From contig NW_014577835.1 of the NCBI RefSeq assembly GCF_000485595.1, forward strand, positions 1 through 44,135: DNA of 44,135 bases. Direction: 5' to 3'. The position numbers and the translations under genes are program-made. The notes under the pieces are model-generated. The model was not told where the DNA came from. It saw nothing but the letters and a program-made list of their open reading frames with translations, and ran no database searches. Origin of the DNA: Priapulus caudatus (taxonomy: Eukaryota; Priapulida; Priapulimorpha; Priapulimorphida; Priapulidae). Position 1 is the first letter of the stretch. Every line of letters starts with the position of its first letter. Shown one piece after another: positions 1 to 9,952 of the stretch.

Positions 1-236
1 ATCACAACGTTGTGGCAACGTTCAGGGGAGTCCACAAAATAACGTTGCCACAACGTTGCCACAACGTTATCACAACGTTGTATCACAACGTTGTATCACA
101 ACGTTGTATCACAACGTTGTGGCAACGTTCAGGGGAGTCCACAAAATAACGTTGCCACAACGTTGTACCACAACGTTTTCACAACGTAAGTGAAACGTTG
201 TGACAACGTTGCCACAACGTTATATTGTTAGCTGGG
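1..236. repeat. CAACGTT dyad-rich repeat block
   Basis: The block is built from ACAACGTTGT and GCAACGTT dyads. A larger unit containing TTCAGGGGAGTCCACAAAAT recurs with a period of 108 bp (GGCAACGTTC at 13 and at 121). The block ends at GTTAGCTGGGTAGGGCTG next to an inverted repeat. Read on the minus strand its right edge resembles the edge of the minisatellite at 14790-15349, with CCCAG-TAACA followed by ACGTTG. It has no coding potential and is cut by the start of the window. Confidence 0.85.
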
Positions 237-261
237 TAGGGCTGTAACCGTCCTCTTCAGT
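237..261. repeat. Left arm of 25-bp inverted repeat
   Basis: This stretch is an exact reverse complement of 2362-2386. Read outward it contains TAGGGCTGTAACC then GTCCTCTTCAGT. The 13-base part GGTTACAGCCCTA (other strand) is also the first 13 bases of the MITE at 16504. Confidence 0.8.
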
Positions 262-803
262 CTTGTATGGGTGACATGTGATTTAGTAAAAAAAATCCTA
301 TAGTTTACTTTGTCTATGCCCTGGATGAGTTTGAATATTTCAATAAGATCTGCTCTCTCCCTCCGTTTCTCCAGTGTGGTGAGATTTAGTTTGGATAGTC
401 TATATGATGGTATGGCTGTTGTTCGAGACCTCTCACCAATTTTGTAGCTCTCCGCTGGACCTTTTCTATGAGCTGAATGTATTTTATCAGATATGGATTC
501 CAGGCCTGGTCTAGTGCATATAGTCTAGGTGAGGCCGGACTAGCGATTTGTACAAGGGAATGATTGTATGCTTTGACCTGTTTGTAAAGCACATTTTGAT
601 GACCCCTAGTACTCTATTGGCTTTCTTGACTGCTTCCGCACACTGCCGTGATGGTTTGAGCGATGAATGTACTATAATTCCCAAGTCTTTTTCTTCCGCG
701 CGTTGGCTAGGGGCGCATTGTTCATGTAATATGTGGCCTCTGGATTGCCAGATCCCATATGTATACATTTGCATTTGTCCAGGTTAAATAGCATTTGCCA
801 GTC
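262..803 (-). mobile_element. Non-LTR retrotransposon fragment (reverse transcriptase C-terminus)
   Basis: Minus-strand reading gives the block typical of the C-terminal part of reverse transcriptase in CR1/L2/Jockey-like LINEs. The motifs in order are KDLGIIVHSSLKPSRQC, EAVKKANRVLG, IIPLYKSLVRPHLDY, AWNPYL, IQLIEKVQRRATKLV and LEKRRERADLIEIFKLI. One frameshift lies near 540, where the frame changes between PHLDY and AWNPYL. The catalytic palm (YxDD) and endonuclease regions are absent, so this is a 5'-truncated dead copy. Similarity stops near 262 at the start of the 25-bp inverted repeat. Clade assignment is uncertain. Confidence 0.85.
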
Positions 804-1139
804 CTAATTAAAGTACATTATTCATTGTAGATAAACATGAAGGTAGCAGTTCGCTGCAGACGACTGATCGGCACGGAGGAAGAAGAACAACAACAAACCT
901 TCGTGCCAAACGAGCAAAAGGTGTCTCTTGATGTTCCTTCCTAATGTTCCCCTTGATGTTCTGATGTTCCTAGAAGGGACCTTCTTGATGTTGAATTGTT
1001 GTGAAACATTGTACCACATCTTGTGACAAATAACATGCTTTTTGACTTGAGGTTTCGCTCCTTAGTTAGTATTTAATTGTGTTTGTCACTGTCAGTTAAC
1101 AATGGAAAAATTCAAATATTTTCTATTTCAACACATCAG

Positions 1140-1230
1140 GTCGAATTTGATCACGTTTTTGGGAAAGACGTCGGCCAGAAAGAAGTTTATGACAGTGCCG
1201 TCAAAAAACTAATAGCTGGCTTGTTTAAAG
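1140..1230 (+). pseudogene. Kinesin motor domain fragment, exon 1
   Basis: The exon starts after the acceptor CACATCAG and ends at donor AAAG|GTAAAT, giving 30 codons plus one base (phase 1). It encodes VEFDHVFGKDVGQKEVYDSA and continues KKLIAGLFK. This is the kinesin motor strand just before the P-loop exon (F-x-F-D-x-V-F, then Q-x-x-V-Y). The phase fits exon 2 exactly, so the two exons come from a real gene. Upstream motor exons are not present in the window. The best family match I can suggest is kinesin-4 (KIF4/KIF7/KIF21/KIF27), by eye only. Confidence 0.8.
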
Positions 1231-1684
1231 GTAAATTTATATGCAATTAATATCACTTCAGTATTCTCAATCATGTGTGATGGTGCTGGCTTGTGTGAAA
1301 AACATGCTGGGTACATTATATTATATTGTAAGCGGGTAAATCCCACACGCAAACGAAAGTCATGGCGATGCGGGGAAGCAATCGGTGTCAGGGGAATGCA
1401 TAAAACAGAAATGGGGGAGTCAGCGGCGGGACGGAGATCAAAGAGAGCCGTGACTCGAGATGGCACCGCCGAGCTGGAAGCCCGGTCATGAATCCCCGAA
1501 TCCTTGCGGATTGTGACAGGGGGCCGCAGAGGTGCTGACCTGTAGATGACTGTGCTGCCACCATGGCCAGAATCGGACTATGGATCCGAGCCAAGAGGAA
1601 ATACGCACCCCTACCTTATTCGGTAGTGTAATATAGCAGTTGCAATACTCACCTCACCTTATTTAGTACGGCCGGTTGGCCAGA

Positions 1685-1787
1685 AAGGGAGCTAAAACGA
1701 GAGGTGACGTAGGGGCGGGAACGCCGTATAAATAGTGGAAGCCGCCGCTTCTCGGGGCTCTTTGTACAAGACACCCGCTGAGAAAGG
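1685..1787 (+). promoter_or_regulatory. Possible TATA promoter with short spliced leader
   Basis: Within the kinesin intron there is a CRE-like TGACGTAG at 1704, an Sp1-like GGGGCGGGAA just after it, and a consensus TATAAATAG at 1727. A start would be expected near 1757. A strong donor GAGAAAG|GTAAGT follows at 1787. The order GC box, TATA, start and donor is what a promoter with a short non-coding first exon looks like. No matching downstream exon is identified, and it may belong to a mobile element rather than a host gene. Confidence 0.35.
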
Positions 1788-1894
1788 TAAGTGCGTGATA
1801 CGGGTATCATGTAGTAGAAACGGTCTTTTTTTCGGCAGTACACTTTATGTATTGTATTAGAGATTTAGTAAAACACTAGTGAACTTTACTCTAT

Positions 1895-2030
1895 GTTATG
1901 TATTTCGTGTTCTTGAGACATTCGAATACAGATTCCAACGACTGTCTTGATTGTTACATATTATATTGTTCAAATGAACTTAAATCACACAGACGCTGTT
2001 AAAGGACGCTGTTATAGTCCCGCCCTTTTG
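1895..2030 (+). repeat. Dispersed ~130-bp repeat, copy 1
   Basis: The segment containing TCGTGTTCTTGAGACATTCG, AATACAGATTCCAACGACTG and AAATCACACAGACGCTGTTA recurs in the same orientation at 37672-37802 with about 90 percent identity by eye. Just beyond it lie a CGCCCTTTTGGGCG hairpin (around 2022) and AATAAA (2042), which could serve as a transcript end. Confidence 0.8.
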
Positions 2031-2195
2031 GGCGTACAAAGAATAAACATTATTTTAACGTTTTGCAGTTATCTTACACTCTTGACTTGAATTGTCTTAT
2101 GTCTCTATCAGTCTAGTACAGACCTTCTACTACGGTAGTGCGAATAACACGTCTACAATATGCATATCTTAATGTGAATAATTTCTGAATTTCAG

Positions 2196-2353
2196 GCTAT
2201 AATGCCACAGTTTTGGCATATGGCCAAACTGGCAGTGGCAAAACATACACACTTGGAAGTCAACTGCAAAACGTGGAGGAAGCACGGCAAGGCATATTAC
2301 CTCGTGCAGTTAGAGATATTTTTGATAAAATATCTGAAAATATACTGAATATA
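2196..2353 (+). pseudogene. Kinesin motor domain fragment, P-loop exon, broken
   Basis: After acceptor TTTCAG the exon reads [20 protein letters not shown] and continues to [25 protein letters not shown] is the kinesin nucleotide-binding P-loop and the preceding A-Y-G is also conserved. Homology stops near 2341. The frame then runs through ATATACTGAATATATAAAAT into a TAA stop at 2354, followed by the 25-bp inverted repeat. No splice donor or later motor motifs (SSRSH, LAGSE) follow, so the gene is interrupted here. It is either a gene truncated by transposon insertion or a captured gene fragment. Confidence 0.85.
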
Positions 2354-2361
2354 TAAAATAT

Positions 2362-2386
2362 ACTGAAGAGGACGGTTACAGCCCTA
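2362..2386. repeat. Right arm of 25-bp inverted repeat
   Basis: Exact reverse complement of 237-261. It directly follows the broken end of the kinesin exon and directly precedes the CACTA-like coding region. Its reading frame is open into the transposase side as L-K-R-T-V-T-A-L-A-G, so it could also be transposase N-terminal coding sequence rather than a terminal repeat. Confidence 0.75.
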
Positions 2387-2409
2387 GCTGGCACTGACAA
2401 AAACGATAA

Positions 2410-4336
2410 TCGTTTACAATCACTGATGCTGGCGGTCAGGCAAACAGTACTCTGTCTGGTACTGACAGTGAAAGTGATGCACGTTCATCGTCAGTGTCTG
2501 AAACTGGTGATGTATATGAAGATATGTCGTTTACAACCACTGATGCTGGTCAGGCAAACAATCCTCTATCTTGTAATGACAGTGATTCTGATGCAGGGTC
2601 TAGTCTAAATGATAAGTTGGCAACATGGGATACAAAGTATAAAATCACTCATACTGCTCTCTCCGCACTCTTGGTCATCCTTCAGGTATTTCATTCAAGT
2701 CTACCAAAGGATCCCCGAACACTTCTTAAAACTAAAGTGGTCTCCAATGTTAAAGAAATTGCTGGTGGTTCATACTATCATTTCGGAATTTTATCTGGTG
2801 TCTTGTCTAGGTTGGCAGTGGACTCTAGTTTAAAACCATTCGAGTGTCTTACGCTGCAGATAAACGTTGATGGTCTTCCAATATTCAAATCTTCTAACTT
2901 ACAGTTCTGGCCAATATTGTGTATGCTAAATCAGTCTCCATTAAAAGAACCCTTTATTGTTGGTCTTTTTTGTGGTACAACCAAGCCTAAGAACCTTAGC
3001 GAATATCTTGCAGATTTTGTTGATGAGATGAAACGTCTTAATGGGTGTGGGATAGAATATTTAGGCAGGACTTATCAGATTAAAATGTCTTCATTTATTT
3101 GTGATACTCCAGCACGTGCCTTTATCAAGAACACCAAGAATCATAATGGTTATTACGGGTGTGATAAATGTTCCCAGCCAGGTGTCTATGTCTCTAACAG
3201 AATGACATATCCAGTCATCGATCCTCCACTCAGAACCAATGTACAGTTTAATGCGATGCAAAATGAAGACCATCACAGAGGTCCATCACCTTTAGCAGAA
3301 TTGTCATTGGGAATGGTTAGTCAGTTTCCTATAGATTATATGCATGCTGTATGCTTAGGTGTCATGCGTCGTCTACTTATGTTTTGGATCAAAGGCCCTC
3401 TGATATGTAGAATTGGAACCCATAGTGTTAAAATGATATCAAGCTCACTTTGTTCAATGAGGGACAGAATTCCTAGAGAATTTGCTCGAAAACCAAGGTC
3501 TCTTAACGAAATTGAACGATGGAAGGCGACCGAGTTTCGACAGTTTTTGTTGTATACAGACAGGTCCAGTGGTTTTAATGGGACGATTGTCTGATAACGT
3601 ATACAAACATTTCCTCCTATTATATGTTGGAATCTACCTACTTGCAAGTCCCTCACACTCTATAGATTATTGTGATTTTGCTCATCAGATACTTCTTATG
3701 TTTGTACAGAGTTATGGAAGTTTGTATGGCAAGGAAATGATAGGGTATAATGTACATAGCCTGGTGCATTTAGCAGAAGATGTCAGAATGTTTGGGGCCC
3801 TTGACAACTTCTCCTCATTTCCGTTTGAAAATTTTTTGGGAAGCGTTAAGAGAATGGCTCGAAAACCATCCTCTCCACTTCAGCAGATCATTCGGCGAAT
3901 TTCAGAACAGCAGATAGTAGAACCACATTTAGAACCAAAGAGAGGCGTTGGCGTATACAAGGAACATTTCAATGGGCCAGTTCCATCTAACCTTCGAGTT
4001 TCATCGCAGTATAAAGAAGCATATCTTACTAATTTCTATATTTCACTACGTCCAAGTGATAATTGTGTCAGGGTCGGTGAGAGTTTGGTTCTGATTAAGA
4101 ATATTGTGTCTTATAACTCCACAAAGTTCATAGTATTTAATAGGTATTGCACTGATCACAGTTTTTTTGAGTATCCGCTTGACTCAAAACTATTAGATAT
4201 ACATTTGGTTTCTCATCTCAATGCAAAACAAAAATCTACTGCGGTCATAAACATTAGACAGAAATATGTACTGTTGCCGTATAAGGAATCCTATGTAGCG
4301 ATACCCCTTCTTCATAGTTTACAACAATCTTTGTAA
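2410..4336 (+). pseudogene. CACTA/EnSpm-like (TNP2-type) transposase, one frameshift
   Basis: The frame is open from 2410 to a stop at 3592-3594 and continues in another frame to TAA at 4334-4336, for about 640 residues. The shift lies near 3553-3562, between FRQFLLYT and GPVVLMGRLS. Family hallmarks in order are LPKDPRTLLKT, GGSYYHFGILSG, INVDGLPIF, SSFICDTPARAF, a C-x2-C knuckle in GYYGCDKCSQPG, HHRGPSPL, FPIDYMHAVCLGVMRRLL, YNVHSLVHLAEDVRMFGAL and FPFENFLGSVKR. The Asp residues of NVDG and CDTPAR and the Glu of PFENFLG are candidate catalytic residues (inference). The N-terminus carries a tandem duplication, with SFTITDAGGQANSTLSGTDS followed by SFTTTDAGQANNPLS. No ATG or promoter is visible upstream, so the 5' end is lost. 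The single shift could be a sequencing error. Confidence 0.85.
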
Positions 4337-4667
4337 TTACTTGTAGTTACCACCAGCAGTGACTATAGTTGAGCCTTTTCACCTACCATGCGCTCTCACT
4401 ATCTCTGTCTCGCGCACTCTCTCTATATTTTTCTCTTTTCCACTCTATCTATCACCTACGTCTCACTTTCTCGGGATAATGCCATGTTAATAATATAAGG
4501 CTCTGCACCATACTAGTCCCCTAACTACGTGTGTGATCAATAACTATAATGCCACACTTGTAAAATACAACACTCCTATCAATTATCTCTCTCTCTCTTA
4601 TTATTTAATGCATCTTGTAGTTTAAGATTAGGCAATTAAGATTTAACAATAATATTAATAATAATAA
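4337..4667. other. AT- and CT-rich non-coding stretch after the transposase
   Basis: The stretch holds CTCTCT-rich runs and AT-rich sequence with no open frame I can support. It is probably transposase 3' sequence running into an intron of the companion gene. Part of it (CACCTACGTCTC) recurs near 4820 and 5135. Confidence 0.5.
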
Positions 4668-5829
4668 TTTCTACCGGTATGAGATGGGACTAAACTGATC
4701 TGAGTTTTTTGTGTGGAATTTTAGCATCGATCTTGATCATTGCTTGATCATTGCATAATCGAATGATCATTGCTTGATCATTGATTATGTGATCATCGAT
4801 CTTTTTCACTCTTTCTTCACCTACGTCTCGCTCTCTCGTGCCATCGGGTGTCTGGTGAATAGGTGCCCCCCTAACGTCTGGGCATCAGAAATGCACCACT
4901 GTAAATACTTTAAACACTGCCTTTTTTCACTAATCTCTCACTGTGCTTGGATTAAATTTACATGCTACATTGCTATTTTTGAATTATGGCAAATTAATGA
5001 TTTAACAATGAATATTAATAATGTAATTATTGTCTACAAGAATGAAATAGAGCGGATCTAAACTGTCATCTGAGAGTTTTTGTTTTGGCGAATTTTAGCA
5101 TGTATAGTGATCTCTATCTTTTCAACTCTCTCTTCGCCTACGCCTCCGCTCTCTGCGGGAGCCATGTGCTGGAGGTACTGGAAGAAGGTGTCCCCCTAAC
5201 TCTGCGGGCATCAAAATGCGACCGATCTGATGAGTACTTTTATAAAACATTATGTAATACTATAATCATATCTCTCTCGATATCTAACTCTCGAGCGTAT
5301 CTGCGTGTGTCGATCGTTCATCGATATGTCTCGATAGTGGTCCGCGGTGGTCCCATGATCTCGGAAGTATGGTCGAATCTAGAGATGCTCGATATGTACT
5401 CTGTCTCGTGTCTCTGTCTCTGGTCTTACTGTCTATGTCCCTAGTCCTGTCCCCTGTCCCCTGTCCCCTGAGTCCCTGTGCCCCTGTCCCTGTCCCTTCC
5501 CTGTCCCTGTCCGCTGTCCACTGTCGCCATGTCCCTGCATGCCCGCGAGTGTCACCGAAAATAAAGAGAGGATGTCGCAGAGGTGTCATTGTCCCTGTCC
5601 CTGTCCTTCTCTGTCTCTGTCTCTGTCTTGGCTGTCTCTTGTCCCTGTCTCTCTCTCTCTCTCTACGATCTCTTCTTCTGTCGGTTTTCGTCTCAATTCT
5701 TTGAGCAGTGTATTTTATTTGAATCTAATTAGAGCTAATTAAGAGTTATAATCAGATGAATAAATAATAATAATTTCTACCGATATGAGATGGGACTAAT
5801 CTGATCTTGTTTTTTTGGAATTTTAGCAT
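4668..5829 (+). repeat. Three diverged copies of an intron end with its 3' splice site
   Basis: The segment ACCGGTATGAGATGGGACTA, then a CTGATCT and T-rich stretch, then GGAATTTTAGCAT appears at 4668-4727, again in diverged form at 5040-5101 and again at 5770-5829. Only the third copy leads into a clear coding exon. The sequence between copies 1 and 2 (TCGCTCTCTCG, then GGTGCCCCCCTAACGTCTG) is also recognisable between copies 2 and 3, so these are partial tandem duplications rather than chance. Copies 1 and 2 look like decoy acceptors. Confidence 0.7.
5440..5665 (+). repeat. CCTGTC minisatellite and CTCT microsatellite
   Basis: Irregular tandem CCCTGTCCCTGTCC units with interruptions pass into (CTCT)n near 5650. 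The long open frames across it are compositional. Confidence 0.85.
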
Positions 5830-6720
5830 GTATGTGATAATTGAATTCACGGAAACGGGAGAGGTGGAGGCTGTGCCAGACACTTGGTTAAGAGACGATA
5901 GCGTGCTATGGCCACCACACTCCAGCGGGACGATTCAAAATCTTATTAAGAATCGCGGTGCCCCAAAAGAGTGTTGGAATACGTACGAAATACGTCAACT
6001 AACCACTGCAAGTAAGTCACTTGAAAATAATGAAATGGTTGCCTGTAACTGTTAAATTCATGTGTTTTCGATACTATATTCGTGTATTTTACAAGCTTTT
6101 ATCATAAACTTGTCATATTGGGAGCATAAAAATCCTTTGTACACTGCCTGTTATTTGCACTAATACGAAATGACTGCCACAGAAAGTTGCGAGCAATGTC
6201 TAAATGCTAAATGTCGAATTGGTATTAGGTCACCTCAAACTGCAACAATTTTAAACCGTATATTTACATAATTCATCAGGTCATTATGAGAAGGCAAGAC
6301 AAAGGCTACGAAAGGCAGAATATACATCCGACCTGCAGTCCGACGAGGACAATGGTACGCAGAAAAGAAAGAAAAGGTAAGCAGCATTTATTATATGTTT
6401 CTGTAATAATGATTCAGTATTGTTAAATTTTCCAATATTGATTTGGTCTAACTGTGGATGTGTTGAAAATTTGTATTAATGATGATTAATTGTTCATTGT
6501 ACAGTTCAAATAGCCGTATATCTAGAGTATTTTACACAAATAACATGCTGTCTCACTACTTTATAGGCCTACTTTAAGGTACATAGAGGAATCAGATAGT
6601 GATCGAGCTGGAGGTTTCCCCCACACCAAAAAAGAAAACGATGGAGAGAGGTTCGAATTCTCTGCCGCCGCTGCCACCAACACCACCAACAATGCTGCAG
6701 AAGAGCATGCCTGTGGCTGA
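5828..6720 (+). CDS. Transposon companion protein, three exons, DUF4806-like N-terminus
   Basis: Exon 1 runs from acceptor TTTTAG (5826) with ATG at 5828 to donor A|GTAAGT at 6012. Exon 2 is 6280-6376 and exon 3 is 6567-6720, ending in TGA. The splice phases (1 then 2) match at every junction. The product starts MYVIIEFTETGEVEAVP, then DTWLRDDSVLWPP, the pattern V-V-E-F, E-V-E-x-V-P, W-L, W-P-P seen at the N-terminus of DUF4806-type and transposon-linked proteins. Exon 2 gives YEKARQRLRKAEYTSD then an acidic DLQSDED and a basic QKRKKR tail. Exon 3 is low complexity (SDSD, AAAATNTTNNAAEE). Its position and orientation just downstream of the transposase suggest it is the element's second gene. 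Its molecular role is unknown. The reading may extend past exon 3 by further splicing (see 8248). Confidence 0.7.
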
Positions 6721-8247
6721 ACGGACAACACCGCAGGCACGTCAGAGCAGGACTGCTCAGGAAACATTCAAAGTCTATGTAGTAAAATTATAAGCAGCAC
6801 CTGATTGGTTCAGGACCTGATAACTGTCTCCACAATTAAAGTTGAGGATACTAAATTTCCTCTAGGGTATTATGGTGCCGAATATTCTTAACATATATTT
6901 ATTACGACTAGGCCTACTATTATATCAGGTTTGTACTAACTGAGAAATGTCACTGAGCAGGGGCTATAGGGATGCTATTAAAATCTACTCAGCCATTAAC
7001 AATATTTACCAGTCCTAATTCTCTGCCAGTGCTGCTAATGATGAAGTACGCGGAGAACCGTTAGCCTGTCATGGGGGTATGGGTGGCTTGTGTGGCGGGG
7101 GGGGTGAGTTCTTTGAATCATGCTTGATATTCATTCTTAAATCTGAGACTTGCTATTATATTACAATTTGTATATTATCCAGTTTGATATGGAAAAAACA
7201 TCGTATATAATTTGGCACTGATGAGAGGCCAAAGAAGCCAGGCTGTGTACTACTGACACTCGCGAAAAATGCTGGCAGTCAAGACATTTACTAGCTTGAA
7301 TGAGTGGAGCTGGACGCAATGTAAATATAGTTTCAAGCCCCTGCTTATACGCCTTAAGTTACTGCGCGGAAAATTATGCGTGATTGTTCCAGTATTTAGC
7401 GTGAGCGGGAACAAAGCTAATCCGGATGATGGAGCGGAGGTGCGCGAGATATTGGCACAGACCAGCATTCCTCGCATGCTTTTAAAATCAATCCTGCAGC
7501 AGAGAGGATTGGAGCAGACCACCTTGCCGATGGACTCACCCTCCCTAGCAAGAATGAGGACAGTCGACACCCTAGAGCTCTTGCTAGAGGCATAGCAATA
7601 TGTGGAGGAACGTCAATTGCGTACTGGATGTATCCCTTTCATGTGAAAAGTGTCACTTTTCTTGAAACAAGGGCTTGTGATTAGAGAATTATGTGTAAAT
7701 TCAGCCATCTACTGTGGGTTGTAGGTTATTTTCTCAAAATAACAAACCTAAAAAATAAATCTGATATTGATTATCTGTATTCAGTTATTAGATCGATTAT
7801 GTATCAATTAATTATTAATAGATATTCTGATAGTTAATCTATAAATGTGTTAGGAGTTTACTATTTACTATCCCATGCATTTAAATTTAGATTGCGTATC
7901 TCCCATGTTACTGGGGCAGGGTTCGACAGAAGCAGAATGCGTCGCGCCTTCCTGCGAAGCCTGCTGCTCAGGAACTTAGCCTCGCCACGCCTTCATTCTG
8001 CAGGGGAGGAATAAGAGAGGCTTCAAAAATCTTGAAGCTGGCCACAATATCTATCAGTCGCTGCACTAAATTACATTGTTTCATATAATCATGATATGAC
8101 CAAAGCATGTGTTTTCACTTTTAAAAGACCGTTTCAAGCCGTTTTGTTTAGTAATCTCAATCTTGGTAGTTTATTGACCAAATCGGACATATTTTCCACC
8201 ATATTTTAATTTATGATTGCCAATTAAATCATGTTTTTTGATTTTAG
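6721..8247. other. AT-rich intronic or intergenic DNA
   Basis: A 109-codon open frame at 7269-7595 has no motif I recognise and no splice context, so I do not call it. It overlaps an equally long frame on the other strand, which argues for chance. No repeat or RNA gene was recognised here. Confidence 0.5.
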
Positions 8248-8380
8248 AATGTGTCAAAAGAAACCCCCTAACCCAAACGGCCACTATTGCGGACATTGAG
8301 TCGGTCGTGAAGAAGTGGCTTAAGTATGCTGCCGACCGTGACGGAGGAAGCAGCGGAGTGTGGCAGCTGAGATGGAAGAA
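8248..8380 (+). CDS. Probable further exon of the transposon companion gene
   Basis: The exon is bounded by acceptor TTTTAG (8247) and donor AA|GTAAGT (8381). It encodes CVKRNPLTQTATIADIESVV then KKWLKYAADRDGG, an open stretch with an amphipathic helical pattern (I-x-x-V-V-K-K-W-L). The block N-P-L-T, then A-D-I, then W-L, then D-R-D-G-G looks like a conserved module in transposon-linked invertebrate proteins, but I cannot name a domain. Orientation agrees with the exons at 5828-6720. Exon 3 of that gene ends in TGA, so joining would need an alternative donor. It could also belong to a separate gene. Confidence 0.45.
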
Positions 8381-9232
8381 GTAAGTAAGCTTTAATTTTT
8401 CGCCAATGTCAGTCGTAAGCAGTTCTCAATGGTCGATTCATTTCTAATTATTATTTGTCTCGTTTCGCAATGCCATATTCGCTTCACAGCATCCAGGTAA
8501 CTCCCTGTAACTTGCGCTGCTACTGCCTCAATCGACTTGCCTATAATCTTTACAGATATCTCACGTATATTTCCTCAACACTCGTCTTGCACATGTATTA
8601 ACATTCATAATATTTAATCAATGCTAATAATGCTTTGATCCAGATTTTAGTGTTAAAAACCCTTACACAATAATTACCTATGCGGCAGGAAATATTGCAC
8701 TGTTCAATTTTAGTTTCTCTTCACTGTTCTCTCTTCTCTTTCATTACATGTAAATCTACCATTACAAACGTTTGATACCTTGCGTTGTGCATGCCAATAT
8801 AACTAACTTCATATATGGACAGTTAATTTTCTTCTTGATATGTCGCGATACCTACACGAAGCAATCCACACCATAGCCTCTGCAGGACTCTATATTGATG
8901 TGTTGTTTTTCAGAATCTATTTGCAGTTCTCAGATAGGCCGATTGCCTCGACTCACACGCCCTAAGTGCATGCACCACCCAGGCATGGTTAGTTAGTGCC
9001 ATGCGAGCATGCATCAGTATATTTCCCACGACAAACATCACATGATTATATAACGGTGGCAAGGATAGTTATAATATATATTATTATACATTGTTGTGGG
9101 GTGGTGTTATATTATATATACTTTACCACCTTATATCATAACAGTGTTTTGTTGTAATTATTTCCGGGATATATGACTTCACTGTAAATTCTATAAAAAA
9201 GAACTTTGCTTACCTTGTTACCTTGTTAACAG
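8381..9232. other. AT-rich non-coding DNA
   Basis: I see no supported gene. TA-rich stretches and a direct TATATTATTATA motif are present near 9070-9120. Confidence 0.5.
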
Positions 9233-9790
9233 TTGTGCAGTATATTATTATAAATATGCGGAAAAGCTTGAATACAGTGTCACTATTGATATTTTTTGTT
9301 TAACCCTCCAGTGGCTGAATGCATGTTTCGATTTTCGTGACTATATAACTAACTTGCAGTTGTGATGTATTTTCTAAATATGCGGAAAAGCTAAACTACA
9401 GCTGTCACTAATTGTATATTTTTGTTTAACTCCGTGACTGAATGATGTTTCGATTTTCGCGTATATAAAATAACTTCAGTTGTTGATGTATTCTAAATAT
9501 GCGGAAAAAGCTAACTACAGTGTCCACTAATTGTATATTTTTTGTTTAACCTCCATGGCAGTGCTGAATGATGTTCGATTTCGCGATATAGAAAATAACT
9601 TCAGTTGGTGATGCTATTTCTAAATATGCGTGCGAAAAAGCTAACTACAGTGCTCAGTATATAACTTGTATATTTATGTTTAACCTCCAGTGCTGCAATG
9701 ATGCTTTCGATTTCGCGATATCAAAAATAACTTTCAGTTGTGATGTAGTTGCTAATGTGAGGAAACCTATTTCAACGCTATAACTACGAA
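9233..9790. repeat. Tandem array, ~119-127 bp period, about 5 units
   Basis: The landmark AAATATGCGGAAAA recurs at 9252, 9376, 9495 and 9622 (the last as AAATATGCG), with a degenerate copy near 9746. Each is followed by TTTTTGTTTAACCTCCA and TGATGTTTCGATTTTCGCG. Units differ mainly by 1-2 base insertions and deletions. Confidence 0.85.
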
Positions 9791-9844
9791 GTCGCTAAAT
9801 TTATATTATGCATGTAGTACCAGCATTTATTGCCCCACCATGCG

Positions 9845-9952
9845 TTGATTGACAGCTACTTTTAGCTGTTTTATATATATTACTATATATATATGTGTGG
9901 TTGGTATATATTAGTATATGTATATACAGCAAAAGTGCTGGTCAATCAACCT
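9845..9952. repeat. Imperfect inverted repeat around a TA-rich core
   Basis: The left arm GTTGATTGACAGCTACTTTT pairs with the right arm that reads AAAAGTGCTGGTCAATCAAC. The loop is a TATATA-rich core. This could be a small foldback or MITE end. Confidence 0.6.

Noticed and set aside
1-222. CRISPR-like array
   Set aside because: Repeats are short, self-complementary and without unique spacers, and the genome is eukaryotic.
2018-2050. Histone-type 3' stem-loop (CGCCCTTTTGGGCG then CAAAGAATAAA)
   Set aside because: The stem lacks the conserved GGC...GCC histone consensus and no histone gene is nearby.
7269-7595. 109-codon open frame after the companion gene
   Set aside because: An equally long frame overlaps on the other strand, with no motif and no splice support.
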